From JABGQS01 sp963666505 (GTDB taxonomy: Bacteria > Bacillota > Clostridia > Christensenellales > SZUA-584), in assembly GCA_963666505.2 (NCBI GenBank), contig CAXXXL010000002.1, positions 1-64,000 of the forward strand: 64,000 nucleotides of DNA, given 5' to 3'. Of this stretch, positions 7,481 to 15,218 are shown one piece after another. The translations under genes were made by a program, and so were the position numbers. Numbering within the stretch: position 1 is the stretch's first letter; each line of letters opens with the position of its first letter. A model generated the notes under the pieces. It did no database searches, was not told the origin of the DNA, and saw nothing but the letters and a program-made list of their open reading frames with translations.

Positions 7481-8845
7481 CTACAGTTGGAATATTGCTT
7501 CCCTTAAGGCTTCGCTCACCGTCGGATGAGGAAACACAAGCTGTTTGATTTCGTCTATCGTCATCTCTTTTTCTATCATCAGGTCTGCGCCGTAGATGAT
7601 CTCTGATGCATAGTTAGCTATCATGTGAACGCCTATGAGCTTGTTCCATTTCTTATCTACAATGAGCTTGATGATTCCGTCTCCCCTGTCGTTCTCGGCA
7701 AGATAACGTCCTGCATAGTTCATTGATATGCTCTTTTCAACGAAATCTATGCCCTTTTCCTTAGCTTCTTTTGCAGTCACACCAACGCCTGCAACTTCAG
7801 GGTTTGTATATATAACAGCCGGTATAGCAGAATATCTCATGGTATCTTTGCCGCCGGTCATGTGCGTTACTGCAACCTCTGCTTCGCGGTATGCCGTGTG
7901 CGCAAGGAGTGATTTACCGTTTATATCACCTGCAGCATAAACGCCCGGAACATTGGTCTGCATGTTTTTGTCTGTTTTTACAGCACCACGCTCTGTTATA
8001 ACTCCTATAGTTTCAAGCCCTAGTCCATCGCTCATCGGACGTCTGCCTATTGATAGCAGTACTTTATCTGCTGAAATTTTCTGAGCATTTCCATCTGCAT
8101 CTTTATATTCAATATCTTTGGATATGCCAGTGACCATGCAGCTCAACTTAAAATCTATGCCCTTTTTCTTTAAGTTCTTAAGGAGTATGCCTGCTATGTC
8201 TGAATCTATAGGACCTCCGATAGAAGGCAGCATTTCTACTACAGTTACGTTAGCGCCTGCAGACTTGAAATAACTAGCCATCTCCAAGCCAATTACACCG
8301 CCGCCGATAACGACGAGATTCTCCGGTACTGATTCAATATCCAGCATTTCTCTGCTTGTGAGCACAAAGCCGCTTTCTATAGATTCCTTTAAGCCGGGAA
8401 TAGGCGGAACTGCCGGAACGCTTCCTGCCGCTATAAGCAGTTTTTTACCTGTATAAACTTCTTTACCGTCTGTTACCGTATATCCGTCTGCTGACTTGCC
8501 GGTTATCTTTGCTTCTGCGTCCATCACTGTTACTCCAGTGCCTTTGAGCGTTGCAGAAACTCCGCCGACAAGTGTTTTAACAACTTTGTTTTTACGGGCA
8601 ACTACCGCTTTGTGGTCTATTTTAATTTCAGACGTTACTACGCCGTATTTCTCTCCATGCTCTGCACTGTCTTTAATTTTTGCAGAATAGAGCAGCGTTT
8701 TTGTTGGTATACAGCCTTCGTTAAGGCATACGCCACCAACGCTCCTCTTTTCAAAAAGCAGCGTCTTAAGTCCGGCATGCCCTGCTCGCTCTGCTCCGAG
8801 ATATCCTGCCGGCCCTCCGCCTATCACTATCAAATCATATATCAT
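7481..8845 (-). CDS. lpdA: Dihydrolipoyl dehydrogenase (E3)
   Basis: This FAD enzyme of 454 residues reoxidises the dihydrolipoyl group of E2 and passes electrons to NAD. The FAD-binding GGGPAG is at residues 9-14 and the redox-active disulfide pair is C40/C45 in GGVCLNEGCIPTK. A second dinucleotide-binding GGGVIGLE is near residue 180. The C-terminal HPTVSEALREA supplies the catalytic His-Glu pair of the neighbouring subunit. The ATG at 8845 is preceded by AAGGTGA. It lies 11 bases after the E2 gene and 83 bases before the fused E1 gene. No N-terminal lipoyl domain is present. Confidence 0.96.
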   Translation of the reverse strand: MIYDLIVIGGGPAGYLGAERAGHAGLKTLLFEKRSVGGVCLNEGCIPTKTLLYSAKIKDSAEHGEKYGVVTSEIKIDHKAVVARKNKVVKTLVGGVSATLKGTGVTVMDAEAKITGKSADGYTVTDGKEVYTGKKLLIAAGSVPAVPPIPGLKESIESGFVLTSREMLDIESVPENLVVIGGGVIGLEMASYFKSAGANVTVVEMLPSIGGPIDSDIAGILLKNLKKKGIDFKLSCMVTGISKDIEYKDADGNAQKISADKVLLSIGRRPMSDGLGLETIGVITERGAVKTDKNMQTNVPGVYAAGDINGKSLLAHTAYREAEVAVTHMTGGKDTMRYSAIPAVIYTNPEVAGVGVTAKEAKEKGIDFVEKSISMNYAGRYLAENDRGDGIIKLIVDKKWNKLIGVHMIANYASEIIYGADLMIEKEMTIDEIKQLVFPHPTVSEALREAIFQL

Positions 8846-8856
8846 ATTGCGTCACC

Positions 8857-10182
8857 TTATACTGCCAGCAGTACGTCGAAGTTTTCAAGCGCATCGCACA
8901 GGTCTTTTAAGAACCTTGATGCCGGAGCGCCGTCTAAAGCTCTGTGGTCGTATGTCAGTGACAGACCCATTGCCGGATATGTTACGAAGCCATCTGCTGT
9001 TTTCTTCTGTCTGTATGTGATGTTGCAAACGCCTAGAATGCAAGTCTGCGGCGGGTTTATTACCGGTGTGAACATCTCTACGCCAAGAGCTCCAAGGTTT
9101 GACACTGTGAAAGTGCCTCCGGAAAGAAGGTCGGGAGAAATGCTGCCGGTTTGTGCGTTGGAAGCAAGTGCCTTTGCATTTTCGCTAAGCTCGCTAAGGC
9201 TCATCTTGTCTGCACCGAAAAGCGTTGGCACAAGAAGTCCTCTGTCTGTGTCTACGGCCATGCCAAGGTTAACGTTGCTGAACAAACGCATCTTGTCGCC
9301 CAGGAAATGTGCGTTTGCTTCCGGATGCTTTTTCAGCGTTTTTACTACGGCATATAGTACTATGTCGTTTAGCGTAATGTTCGGAAGCCCAAGCGTTTCC
9401 ATTGATGCTTTGACTTTGGCTCTGAAAGCAAGTATTGAAGTTGCGTCAAAGCTGGAATGATGCGTAAGCTGTGCCATGTCTGAAAGTGAAGCGTGCATAG
9501 CTTTTGCTATTGCTTTTCTTACACCGGATAGCTTTACATCTGTGTATTTCGCTTCTATAGGTGTGACAGTTGCTGCTGGAGCTGCCGATAGGTCTGAAGT
9601 GGTTACAGCTCCGCCGATACCGCTTCCCTGTGCTCCGCCCTGATATTCACCTGCAGCTGCAGCGGTGACTTTATAGCCTTTGTCTGCAAGTACATTTACG
9701 TCACGCTCTATTATACGTCCGTTTGGTCCTGTTGGCTGAGCTTTGGTAAGGTCCAGATTCTGGCGCTTTGCGATGCCTTTTGCCCTTGGAGATATCTTTT
9801 CTATATCCGCTGCTGAAGATGCGGAAACCGCAGACTCGACAGTCTGCTCTTTTGCAATGACGACTTCTTCTTTTACTTCAGCGGCTTCAGTCTTCTCTTC
9901 CGGTGCTGCAGGCGCTTCGTCAGTTAAGAACTCGCTTATGTCTTCGCCTTCTTCACCAATGACGCAAACGTTCTTTAAAACCTCGACGTCGTCTCCGTCT
10001 TCTACAAGCAGTTTTAGTACTGTTCCACCAACCTGGCTTTCCTCTTCAAAAGAGGCCTTGTCGGTCTCATATCCGAACAGTATATCACCTGGATTGACTT
10101 TATCGCCTTCGCTTACTTTCCATTCGATAATACAGCTTTCCACTGACTGCCCTTGTCTTGGCATAATTACTGCAGTTGCCAT
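8857..10182 (-). CDS. Dihydrolipoamide acyltransferase (E2)
   Basis: This is the 441-residue core of the complex. A single lipoyl domain occupies about residues 1-80 with the lipoyl lysine K42 in the YETDKASFE turn. An alanine- and glutamate-rich linker follows. The E1/E3-binding domain is at about 130-163 (ISPRAKGIAKRQ and PTGPNGRIIERD), and the acyltransferase domain is at about 210-441. The catalytic D-H-R-x-x-D-G motif is at 412-418 with H413. The ATG at 10182 follows a GGAGG site. As first gene of the operon it lies directly behind a consensus promoter. Its 2-oxoacid specificity follows that of the E1 partner and is not decided here. Confidence 0.95.
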   Translation of the reverse strand: MATAVIMPRQGQSVESCIIEWKVSEGDKVNPGDILFGYETDKASFEEESQVGGTVLKLLVEDGDDVEVLKNVCVIGEEGEDISEFLTDEAPAAPEEKTEAAEVKEEVVIAKEQTVESAVSASSAADIEKISPRAKGIAKRQNLDLTKAQPTGPNGRIIERDVNVLADKGYKVTAAAAGEYQGGAQGSGIGGAVTTSDLSAAPAATVTPIEAKYTDVKLSGVRKAIAKAMHASLSDMAQLTHHSSFDATSILAFRAKVKASMETLGLPNITLNDIVLYAVVKTLKKHPEANAHFLGDKMRLFSNVNLGMAVDTDRGLLVPTLFGADKMSLSELSENAKALASNAQTGSISPDLLSGGTFTVSNLGALGVEMFTPVINPPQTCILGVCNITYRQKKTADGFVTYPAMGLSLTYDHRALDGAPASRFLKDLCDALENFDVLLAV

Positions 10183-10268
10183 ACTCTACCTCCGTTTTAT
10201 TAAAATATTTCATGCTTTGTGCAAAAATATACATTCTGTGTGATAAAAAGTAACATTCCTTTTGTTCT

Positions 10269-10297
10269 ATTTTAACATCAGCAAAGAAGCGTGTCAA
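10269..10297 (-). promoter_or_regulatory. Consensus sigma-A promoter of the E2-E3-E1 operon
   Basis: On the minus strand TTGACA (10292-10297) and TAAAAT (10269-10274) are 17 bases apart. The mRNA leader would be about 80 bases. No clear operator or riboswitch was recognised in it. Confidence 0.85.
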
Positions 10298-10336
10298 CAA
10301 TGGACACATAAAAAAAGAGCCTATATTTATTAATTT

Positions 10337-11452
10337 TCAGTTATTTTGAACGTATTTTGAGCCGGCAAGGTAGAGAGAGCCGCATACGACGAGCATTGCG
10401 CCTTTTTTCACAGCTGTTTTCTTTGCCATAACAAGACCTGAATGTATATCAAGCTCTGCTCTCGCTTTAATATGTTTTGAGAAAAGCTGTTTAAGCTCAT
10501 GAATATCTGCACCACGCTTCATGTCTGCACTGACAACAACTGCATATTCAAAATATGGGGCTAACATTTTGACCATTGAGCTGTAGTCTTTATCGTGCAT
10601 GCAAGCAAAGAGAAGTACTTTTTTTTCTTCTTTAAAGAAATCGTCAAGTGTTTTAGCCAGCATCATTGCAGCAGCAGGATTATGCGCACCGTCGATCAGC
10701 ATAGGAGGCTCGCCCTGCACATACTGAGTTCGTGCGATCATAACTGTTCTTTCAAGGCCTTTATATATGCTTTCGTAATCTATGCCCAGATGGAGTGCGC
10801 AGTCTATGGCTGCCGCTGCGTTGTGTGGCTGGTATCTTCCGAAAGAGTTTATTTTATAGCTTTTTTTGCGATATACAAAAGTCTGCCTCTGAAGAGATTT
10901 TGAAGTTATCTTAATATCGTCTGTATAGTGCAGTTCCGCCTTTTTCTTTTGACACCTGATGCCAATCACATGCTTGACTTGATTTGATTGAGTTTCCGAT
11001 ATTATATAGTTGCTTTTTTTTATTATGCCGCATTTTTCTTCAGCGATGTCTTTGATATCATAGCCGAGGTACTGCATATGGTCGTGGCTTATCGGGGTAA
11101 GTATAACGGTTTTATCTTCCAGAATGTTTGTTGGGTCGAATCTGCCTCCAAGGCCTGTTTCTATTACTACATACTGCGGGTTGTGTTCCCCAAACCATTC
11201 AAAAGCTGCAGCAGTGTATTGAGCGAAAAGCGTTTCATTTACAGCAAGGCCGTTATTTGCAACACGCTGCATAAGCATATCAAGTTCTGCAGCTCTTATT
11301 TCGCTGCCGTTCAACCTTATTCTTTCTGTAGGCGAAACAAGATGAGGCGAAGTGTAGCACCCGCAGGATGCTCCACTCGCCATTATTATATTATACAGGT
11401 ATTCGGCAACGCTTCCTTTGCCGTTTGTTCCGGCAATATGGATGAATTTCAT
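10337..11452 (-). CDS. folC: Folylpolyglutamate synthase / dihydrofolate synthase, short N-terminus
   Basis: The enzyme adds glutamate residues to folates (and usually glutamate to dihydropteroate) using ATP. The P-loop GTNGKGS is at residues 8-14, the SPHL and ERI segment at about 35-47, ETGLGGRFDPTN near 97-108, and the C-terminal Mur-ligase domain has DGAHNPAA near 256. At 371 residues it is shorter than the usual 420-440. It begins directly with the first strand, so the N-terminal helix of about 40-45 residues seen in most FolC proteins is missing. The ATG at 11452 overlaps the stop codon of valS by four bases, so the two genes are translationally coupled. A longer reading frame upstream is excluded by the valS frame. 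Confidence 0.93.
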   Translation of the reverse strand: MKFIHIAGTNGKGSVAEYLYNIIMASGASCGCYTSPHLVSPTERIRLNGSEIRAAELDMLMQRVANNGLAVNETLFAQYTAAAFEWFGEHNPQYVVIETGLGGRFDPTNILEDKTVILTPISHDHMQYLGYDIKDIAEEKCGIIKKSNYIISETQSNQVKHVIGIRCQKKKAELHYTDDIKITSKSLQRQTFVYRKKSYKINSFGRYQPHNAAAAIDCALHLGIDYESIYKGLERTVMIARTQYVQGEPPMLIDGAHNPAAAMMLAKTLDDFFKEEKKVLLFACMHDKDYSSMVKMLAPYFEYAVVVSADMKRGADIHELKQLFSKHIKARAELDIHSGLVMAKKTAVKKGAMLVVCGSLYLAGSKYVQNN

Positions 11453-14076
11453 TGCTTCAGCTCTTCGCTCCTTTGTATCATAGCTTCAAGTTTATTTTTA
11501 TATTCCTGCAGCTTATCACGTTCTGCCTGGACTACGTTTTCCGGGGCTTTGTCTACAAAGCTTTTGTTAGCAAGCTTTCCGTTTGCCCTTTTTATCTCAT
11601 TCTCCAATTTATCTGCTTCATCCTTTAGACGTGCTATCTCAACCTCTATGTCTATTAGCTCGTCTAGCGGCATGAACGCTTCTGCGCCTACTCCGACTAC
11701 TGCAACTGCATTTGCCGGCACAGCCGATTTATTTTCTATGAAACTAACGGACGAACCGAACGCTAGACGCTCTATATACATTGCGCACATTTCGTAGTCT
11801 GCCTTAGATTCGTCTGAAGCAAGTATGTTTATCGCTGCTTTTTTGTTCGCCGGAACGTTCATTTCACTTCTTACGTTTCTAATAGCACGTATGAGTTCCA
11901 TTACACTGCCCATGGCTTTTTCTTCTACTTCATATGTTCCGCGTTCATCCGGCCAGTTTGATATCATTATACTGCCGTCTGAAACAGGCAGAGACGAATA
12001 TATCTCTTCTGTTATGAATGGCATGAACGGATGGAGCAGCTTGAGAGTATCTGCGAGAACGCAGTTTAGAACCGAAACTGTGGTATTCCTGCCGTCCTCA
12101 TCGTCACCTAAGAGCCTGGGTTTTGCCATCTCAATATACCAGTCACAGTATTCGTTCCACAGAAAGTCGTGAACTTTTCCGGCTGCCATGCCCAGCTCAA
12201 ACTTCTCCAGGAATTCAGTTACTTCACTAACCGTTGCTGACAACCTTGATAAAATCCATTTATCTGCAATATCCAGCTTAGATTCATCTATTGGCAGAAC
12301 TTCTTCGCCTGTGTTCATGAGAACGAACCTTGCCGCATTCCATATTTTATTTGCAAAGTTACGAGCGCTTAGGACTCGCTCGTTTGAAAAACGCATGTCT
12401 CCGCCTACACGTACGCCGACGGCGAGGCTGAAACGAAGCGCATCTGCGCCATACTCTTCTATGAGCTCTAAGGGATCTATCCCGTTTCCTAGAGATTTGC
12501 TCATCTTCCTGCCCTGGTCGTCACGTATAAGACCGTGTATGTTCACATATTCAAATGGTTTTTTACCCATACATTCGAAACCGGCCATAATCATGCGTGC
12601 CACCCAGAAGAATATTATATCATAGCCTGTTATAAGCACATTAGTCGGATAAAAATATTCAAGGTCCTGAGTCTTGTCTGGCCACCCGAGTGTGGAAAAA
12701 GGCCAAAGAGCGCTGGAAAACCAAGTATCAAGTACGTCTTCGTCCTGGCTGAACTTGCCGCTGCCGCACTCGCATTTTTCCGGAGCCGTTCGAGAAACTA
12801 TCATCTTTCCACAGTCTTCACAGTAATACGCTGGTATCCTGTGCCCCCACCAAAGCTGGCGGGATATGCACCAGTCACGTATGTTTTCCATCCAGTTGAA
12901 ATAGATATTTTCACTGCGTTTAGGAACGAATTTTATATCGCCGGATCGCACTGCTTCGATTGCCGGTTCTGCCAGGCTTTTCATTGAAACGAACCACTGT
13001 TTTGACACTATCGGCTCTACTACTGTGCTGCATCGGTAACACTGCCCTACATTGTGCGTATGGTCTTCTATCCTGACCAGAAGAGCAAGCCGTTCAAGGT
13101 CTGCAATTATCTTCTTTCTTGCATCATATCTGTCCATTCCTTCGTATTGACCGCCGAAGCTGTTTATAACGCCGCGATCGTCCATAACACGTATCACCGG
13201 CAGGTTGTGCCTCTCCCCTACTTCGAAATCGTTAGGGTCGTGAGCGGGTGTTATTTTAACTGCACCTGTGCCGAAATCCTTATCTACGTACTCGTCGGCA
13301 ATGACAGGGATAACTCTGTCTAGCAGAGGAAGAACAACGTTTTTACCTATAAGGTGGCTGTAACGCTCGTCAGCCGGATTAACGGCAACGGCGGTGTCGC
13401 CGAGCATTGTTTCAGGTCTTGTAGTTGCAACAGTTATGCCTTCGCTCCCGTCCTGGGCCGGGTAGCGTACATACCAGAAGTGGGATTCATGCTCTTCATA
13501 TTCAACTTCTGCATCTGAAAGCGCTGTCTCACAGTCTGGACACCAATTGATAATGCGGTCTCCACGGTAAATCAATCCTTTTTCATAAAGAGACACGAAG
13601 AACTCGTTAACTGCAAATGAGCACCCTTCGTCCATTGTAAAGCGCTCTCTTGTCCAGTCGCATGATGAACCGAGTTTTTTTAGCTGGTTAACTATAGTGC
13701 CGCCGTATTGCTCTTTCCACTGCCATGCACGTTCCATGAACTTTTCTCTTCCGAGCTCTTCTTTGGATGTTCCCTCCTCATGAAGCTTGTCCACTATCTT
13801 TACTTCCGTAGCAATGCTTGCGTGGTCCGTCCCGGGGACCCACAATGCGGCATATCCCTGCATACGCTTTGTGCGTATAATTGCATCCTGCATCATATTA
13901 TCAAGAGCATGGCCCATGTGAAGCTGGCCTGTGATATTAGGCGGCGGAATCACAATAGTATACGGCTGTTTTGTTTCGTCCGGCTGTGCTCCGAAATATC
14001 CGTTTTTCTCCCATTCGTCATAAAGCCTCTGCTCTACCTCTGAAGGGTCATATACTTTACTTAATTCTTTTGGCAT
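11449..14076 (-). CDS. valS: Valyl-tRNA synthetase
   Basis: This 875-residue class I synthetase charges tRNA-Val. It has the HIGH-type motif HMGH at residues 53-56 and the KMSKS loop GRKMSKSLGN at about 525-535. It also has the editing domain with TTRPETMLGDTAV, the anticodon-binding helices and the C-terminal coiled coil of about 65 residues (MPLDELIDIEVEIARL...) typical of ValRS. Transcription is controlled by a T-box leader with a valine specifier. The stop codon overlaps folC. A tRNA-Val gene lies elsewhere in this window. Confidence 0.98.
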   Translation of the reverse strand: MPKELSKVYDPSEVEQRLYDEWEKNGYFGAQPDETKQPYTIVIPPPNITGQLHMGHALDNMMQDAIIRTKRMQGYAALWVPGTDHASIATEVKIVDKLHEEGTSKEELGREKFMERAWQWKEQYGGTIVNQLKKLGSSCDWTRERFTMDEGCSFAVNEFFVSLYEKGLIYRGDRIINWCPDCETALSDAEVEYEEHESHFWYVRYPAQDGSEGITVATTRPETMLGDTAVAVNPADERYSHLIGKNVVLPLLDRVIPVIADEYVDKDFGTGAVKITPAHDPNDFEVGERHNLPVIRVMDDRGVINSFGGQYEGMDRYDARKKIIADLERLALLVRIEDHTHNVGQCYRCSTVVEPIVSKQWFVSMKSLAEPAIEAVRSGDIKFVPKRSENIYFNWMENIRDWCISRQLWWGHRIPAYYCEDCGKMIVSRTAPEKCECGSGKFSQDEDVLDTWFSSALWPFSTLGWPDKTQDLEYFYPTNVLITGYDIIFFWVARMIMAGFECMGKKPFEYVNIHGLIRDDQGRKMSKSLGNGIDPLELIEEYGADALRFSLAVGVRVGGDMRFSNERVLSARNFANKIWNAARFVLMNTGEEVLPIDESKLDIADKWILSRLSATVSEVTEFLEKFELGMAAGKVHDFLWNEYCDWYIEMAKPRLLGDDEDGRNTTVSVLNCVLADTLKLLHPFMPFITEEIYSSLPVSDGSIMISNWPDERGTYEVEEKAMGSVMELIRAIRNVRSEMNVPANKKAAINILASDESKADYEMCAMYIERLAFGSSVSFIENKSAVPANAVAVVGVGAEAFMPLDELIDIEVEIARLKDEADKLENEIKRANGKLANKSFVDKAPENVVQAERDKLQEYKNKLEAMIQRSEELKQ

Positions 14077-14109
14077 GAAATCTACCTCTCAAAATATTTT
14101 AAGCGCCCC

Positions 14110-14354
14110 GAAAAAACAAAAAACCGCCCTTGTTAAAAGGACGGATGTATTTCCGTGGTACCACCTTAATTCAAACAAAAACTCCTGTTTGCACTCTGGA
14201 ATACGGTTAACGCCCGGTCTACGCCGCAGACTAATCAATTCATCTGCGAAGCTCAAAAGCGACTTCCTGCATGCTGCCAATAAGGTTTTTTCAGCCGTTC
14301 AAACCTCTCTCTGTAAAAAGCGCCTGTGCAGTACTACTCTTCTTCACTGCATTT
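14110..14354 (-). promoter_or_regulatory. T-box riboswitch of valS (specifier GUC)
   Basis: On the minus strand the T-box sequence AAGGTGGTACCACGG lies at about 14153-14167. It is followed by the terminator stem CCGTCC...GGGCGG and a T run (14115-14144). Further upstream are the AGAGAG and GGCTGAAA elements of stem I, and the specifier loop reads GAAGTCGC with GTC, a valine codon, at 14261-14263. When uncharged tRNA-Val binds, the antiterminator forms and valS-folC is transcribed. The specifier agrees with the gene it controls. Confidence 0.92.
14115..14144 (-). terminator. Regulated terminator of the valS T-box leader
   Basis: The minus-strand stem CCGTCCTT / AAGGGCGG (with a G-T pair) and the following T run (14117-14123) form the terminator that competes with the T-box antiterminator. 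Confidence 0.85.
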
Positions 14355-14359
14355 ACTGG

Positions 14360-14388
14360 ATTATAATATAGCTGTATCTTTATGTCAA
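14360..14388 (-). promoter_or_regulatory. Consensus sigma-A promoter of valS
   Basis: On the minus strand a perfect TTGACA (14383-14388) and a perfect TATAAT (14360-14365) are 17 bases apart. The transcript starts at about 14353, just at the beginning of the T-box leader. Confidence 0.92.
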
Positions 14389-14439
14389 TGTCTATGGCGC
14401 TAAACGAAGATATTATTTCGAAGCGGATAATAAATATTC

Positions 14440-14468
14440 TTGCGTATGAAACTGCTGCAATGTATAAT
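14440..14468 (+). promoter_or_regulatory. Promoter of the PrsW-like gene
   Basis: TTGCGT (14440-14445) and a perfect TATAAT (14463-14468) are 17 bases apart. Transcription would start at about 14475, only a few bases before the likely ATG at 14478, so the mRNA would be nearly leaderless. Confidence 0.6.
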
Positions 14469-14477
14469 AAATCCAAT

Positions 14478-15185
14478 ATGGATAATTTATATATGATATT
14501 ACTTGCCGTAGCGCCGAGCATCGCACTCATTGCTTTTATACTTCTGCATGACAGATATGACAAAGAGCCGTTCGGTATGCTGGCTAAGGTCTTTTTTTTC
14601 GGTATGCTGGCATCAATACCCGTGCTTGTCGTTGAGCTACTCCTTAGCCGTTATAACTTTTTCAGCGGTCTTTTGGGGGCAGCGATACAGGCGTTTATCG
14701 TTATCGGGTTTACTGAAGAATTCTTTAAACGTCTTGTTGTCGTTAAAACCGCTTTATTTCACAAAGAATTTAACGAGAAGCTGGACGGGATCGTCTATTG
14801 TGCTATGGCTTCGCTCGGATTTGCAACTGTAGAGAATGTGCTGTACGTTATACAGTTTTCCAGCCTTGAGCCGAGCATATGGTTGATGCGGGCTTTCCTA
14901 AGTGTGCCGACGCATATGCTGCTCGGAATAATAATGGGATATTTTCTTGGTCTGTCACGTTTCGGGCCAAATAAGGCAGACACTATAAGCAACTATAAAA
15001 AGGCTCTCATAATACCGGTGGTACTTCACGGCGCATATGATTTTGTTCTTATGGCCGGTTTTGACAACTATCTTTATTTCTTCGTGCCGATAGTCATACT
15101 TCTGTGGGTGCTTGGTATGGTGATGCTTAGAAAGTTCACAAAAGCATCTAAACAGGATCACCAGTATCTGCACAACAGACGTTAA
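14478..15185 (+). CDS. prsW: PrsW-family intramembrane metalloprotease
   Basis: This integral membrane protein has about seven to eight hydrophobic segments. PrsW proteins cut anti-sigma factors within or near the membrane, as in the RsiW/SigW pathway. The family motifs are the EEFFK pair of glutamates at about residues 80-84 of the chosen start, FATVENVLY near 111-119, the SVPTHMLLG histidine, and HGAYDF near the end. The frame is open further upstream to 14382, but that part overlaps the valS promoter and has no ribosome binding site. ATG 14478 or 14493 is more likely, since the promoter lies at 14440-14468. No Shine-Dalgarno sequence is visible. No sigma/anti-sigma pair lies nearby, so its target is unknown. 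Confidence 0.85.
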   Translation: MDNLYMILLAVAPSIALIAFILLHDRYDKEPFGMLAKVFFFGMLASIPVLVVELLLSRYNFFSGLLGAAIQAFIVIGFTEEFFKRLVVVKTALFHKEFNEKLDGIVYCAMASLGFATVENVLYVIQFSSLEPSIWLMRAFLSVPTHMLLGIIMGYFLGLSRFGPNKADTISNYKKALIIPVVLHGAYDFVLMAGFDNYLYFFVPIVILLWVLGMVMLRKFTKASKQDHQYLHNRR

Positions 15186-15215
15186 AAAAGAGCTTTGCGA
15201 TCGCAAAGCTCTTTT
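15186..15215. terminator. Bidirectional terminator between prsW and the URO-D-family gene
   Basis: A perfect 30-base palindrome with the arms AAAAGAGCTTTGCGA and TCGCAAAGCTCTTTT lies between two convergent genes and has T runs on both strands. Confidence 0.9.
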
Positions 15216-15218
15216 CAT

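Noticed and set aside
8612..9460. Long plus-strand reading frame of 282 codons opposite E2 and E3
   Set aside because: It lies antisense to two clear genes, has no ribosome binding site, and its translation is rich in cysteine and serine without any family pattern.
10988..11797. Plus-strand frame of 269 codons opposite folC and valS
   Set aside because: Antisense to two essential genes; composition is typical of a shadow frame.
14382..14477. Longer N-terminus for the PrsW-like protein
   Set aside because: It overlaps the valS promoter, has no ribosome binding site and adds no family sequence.
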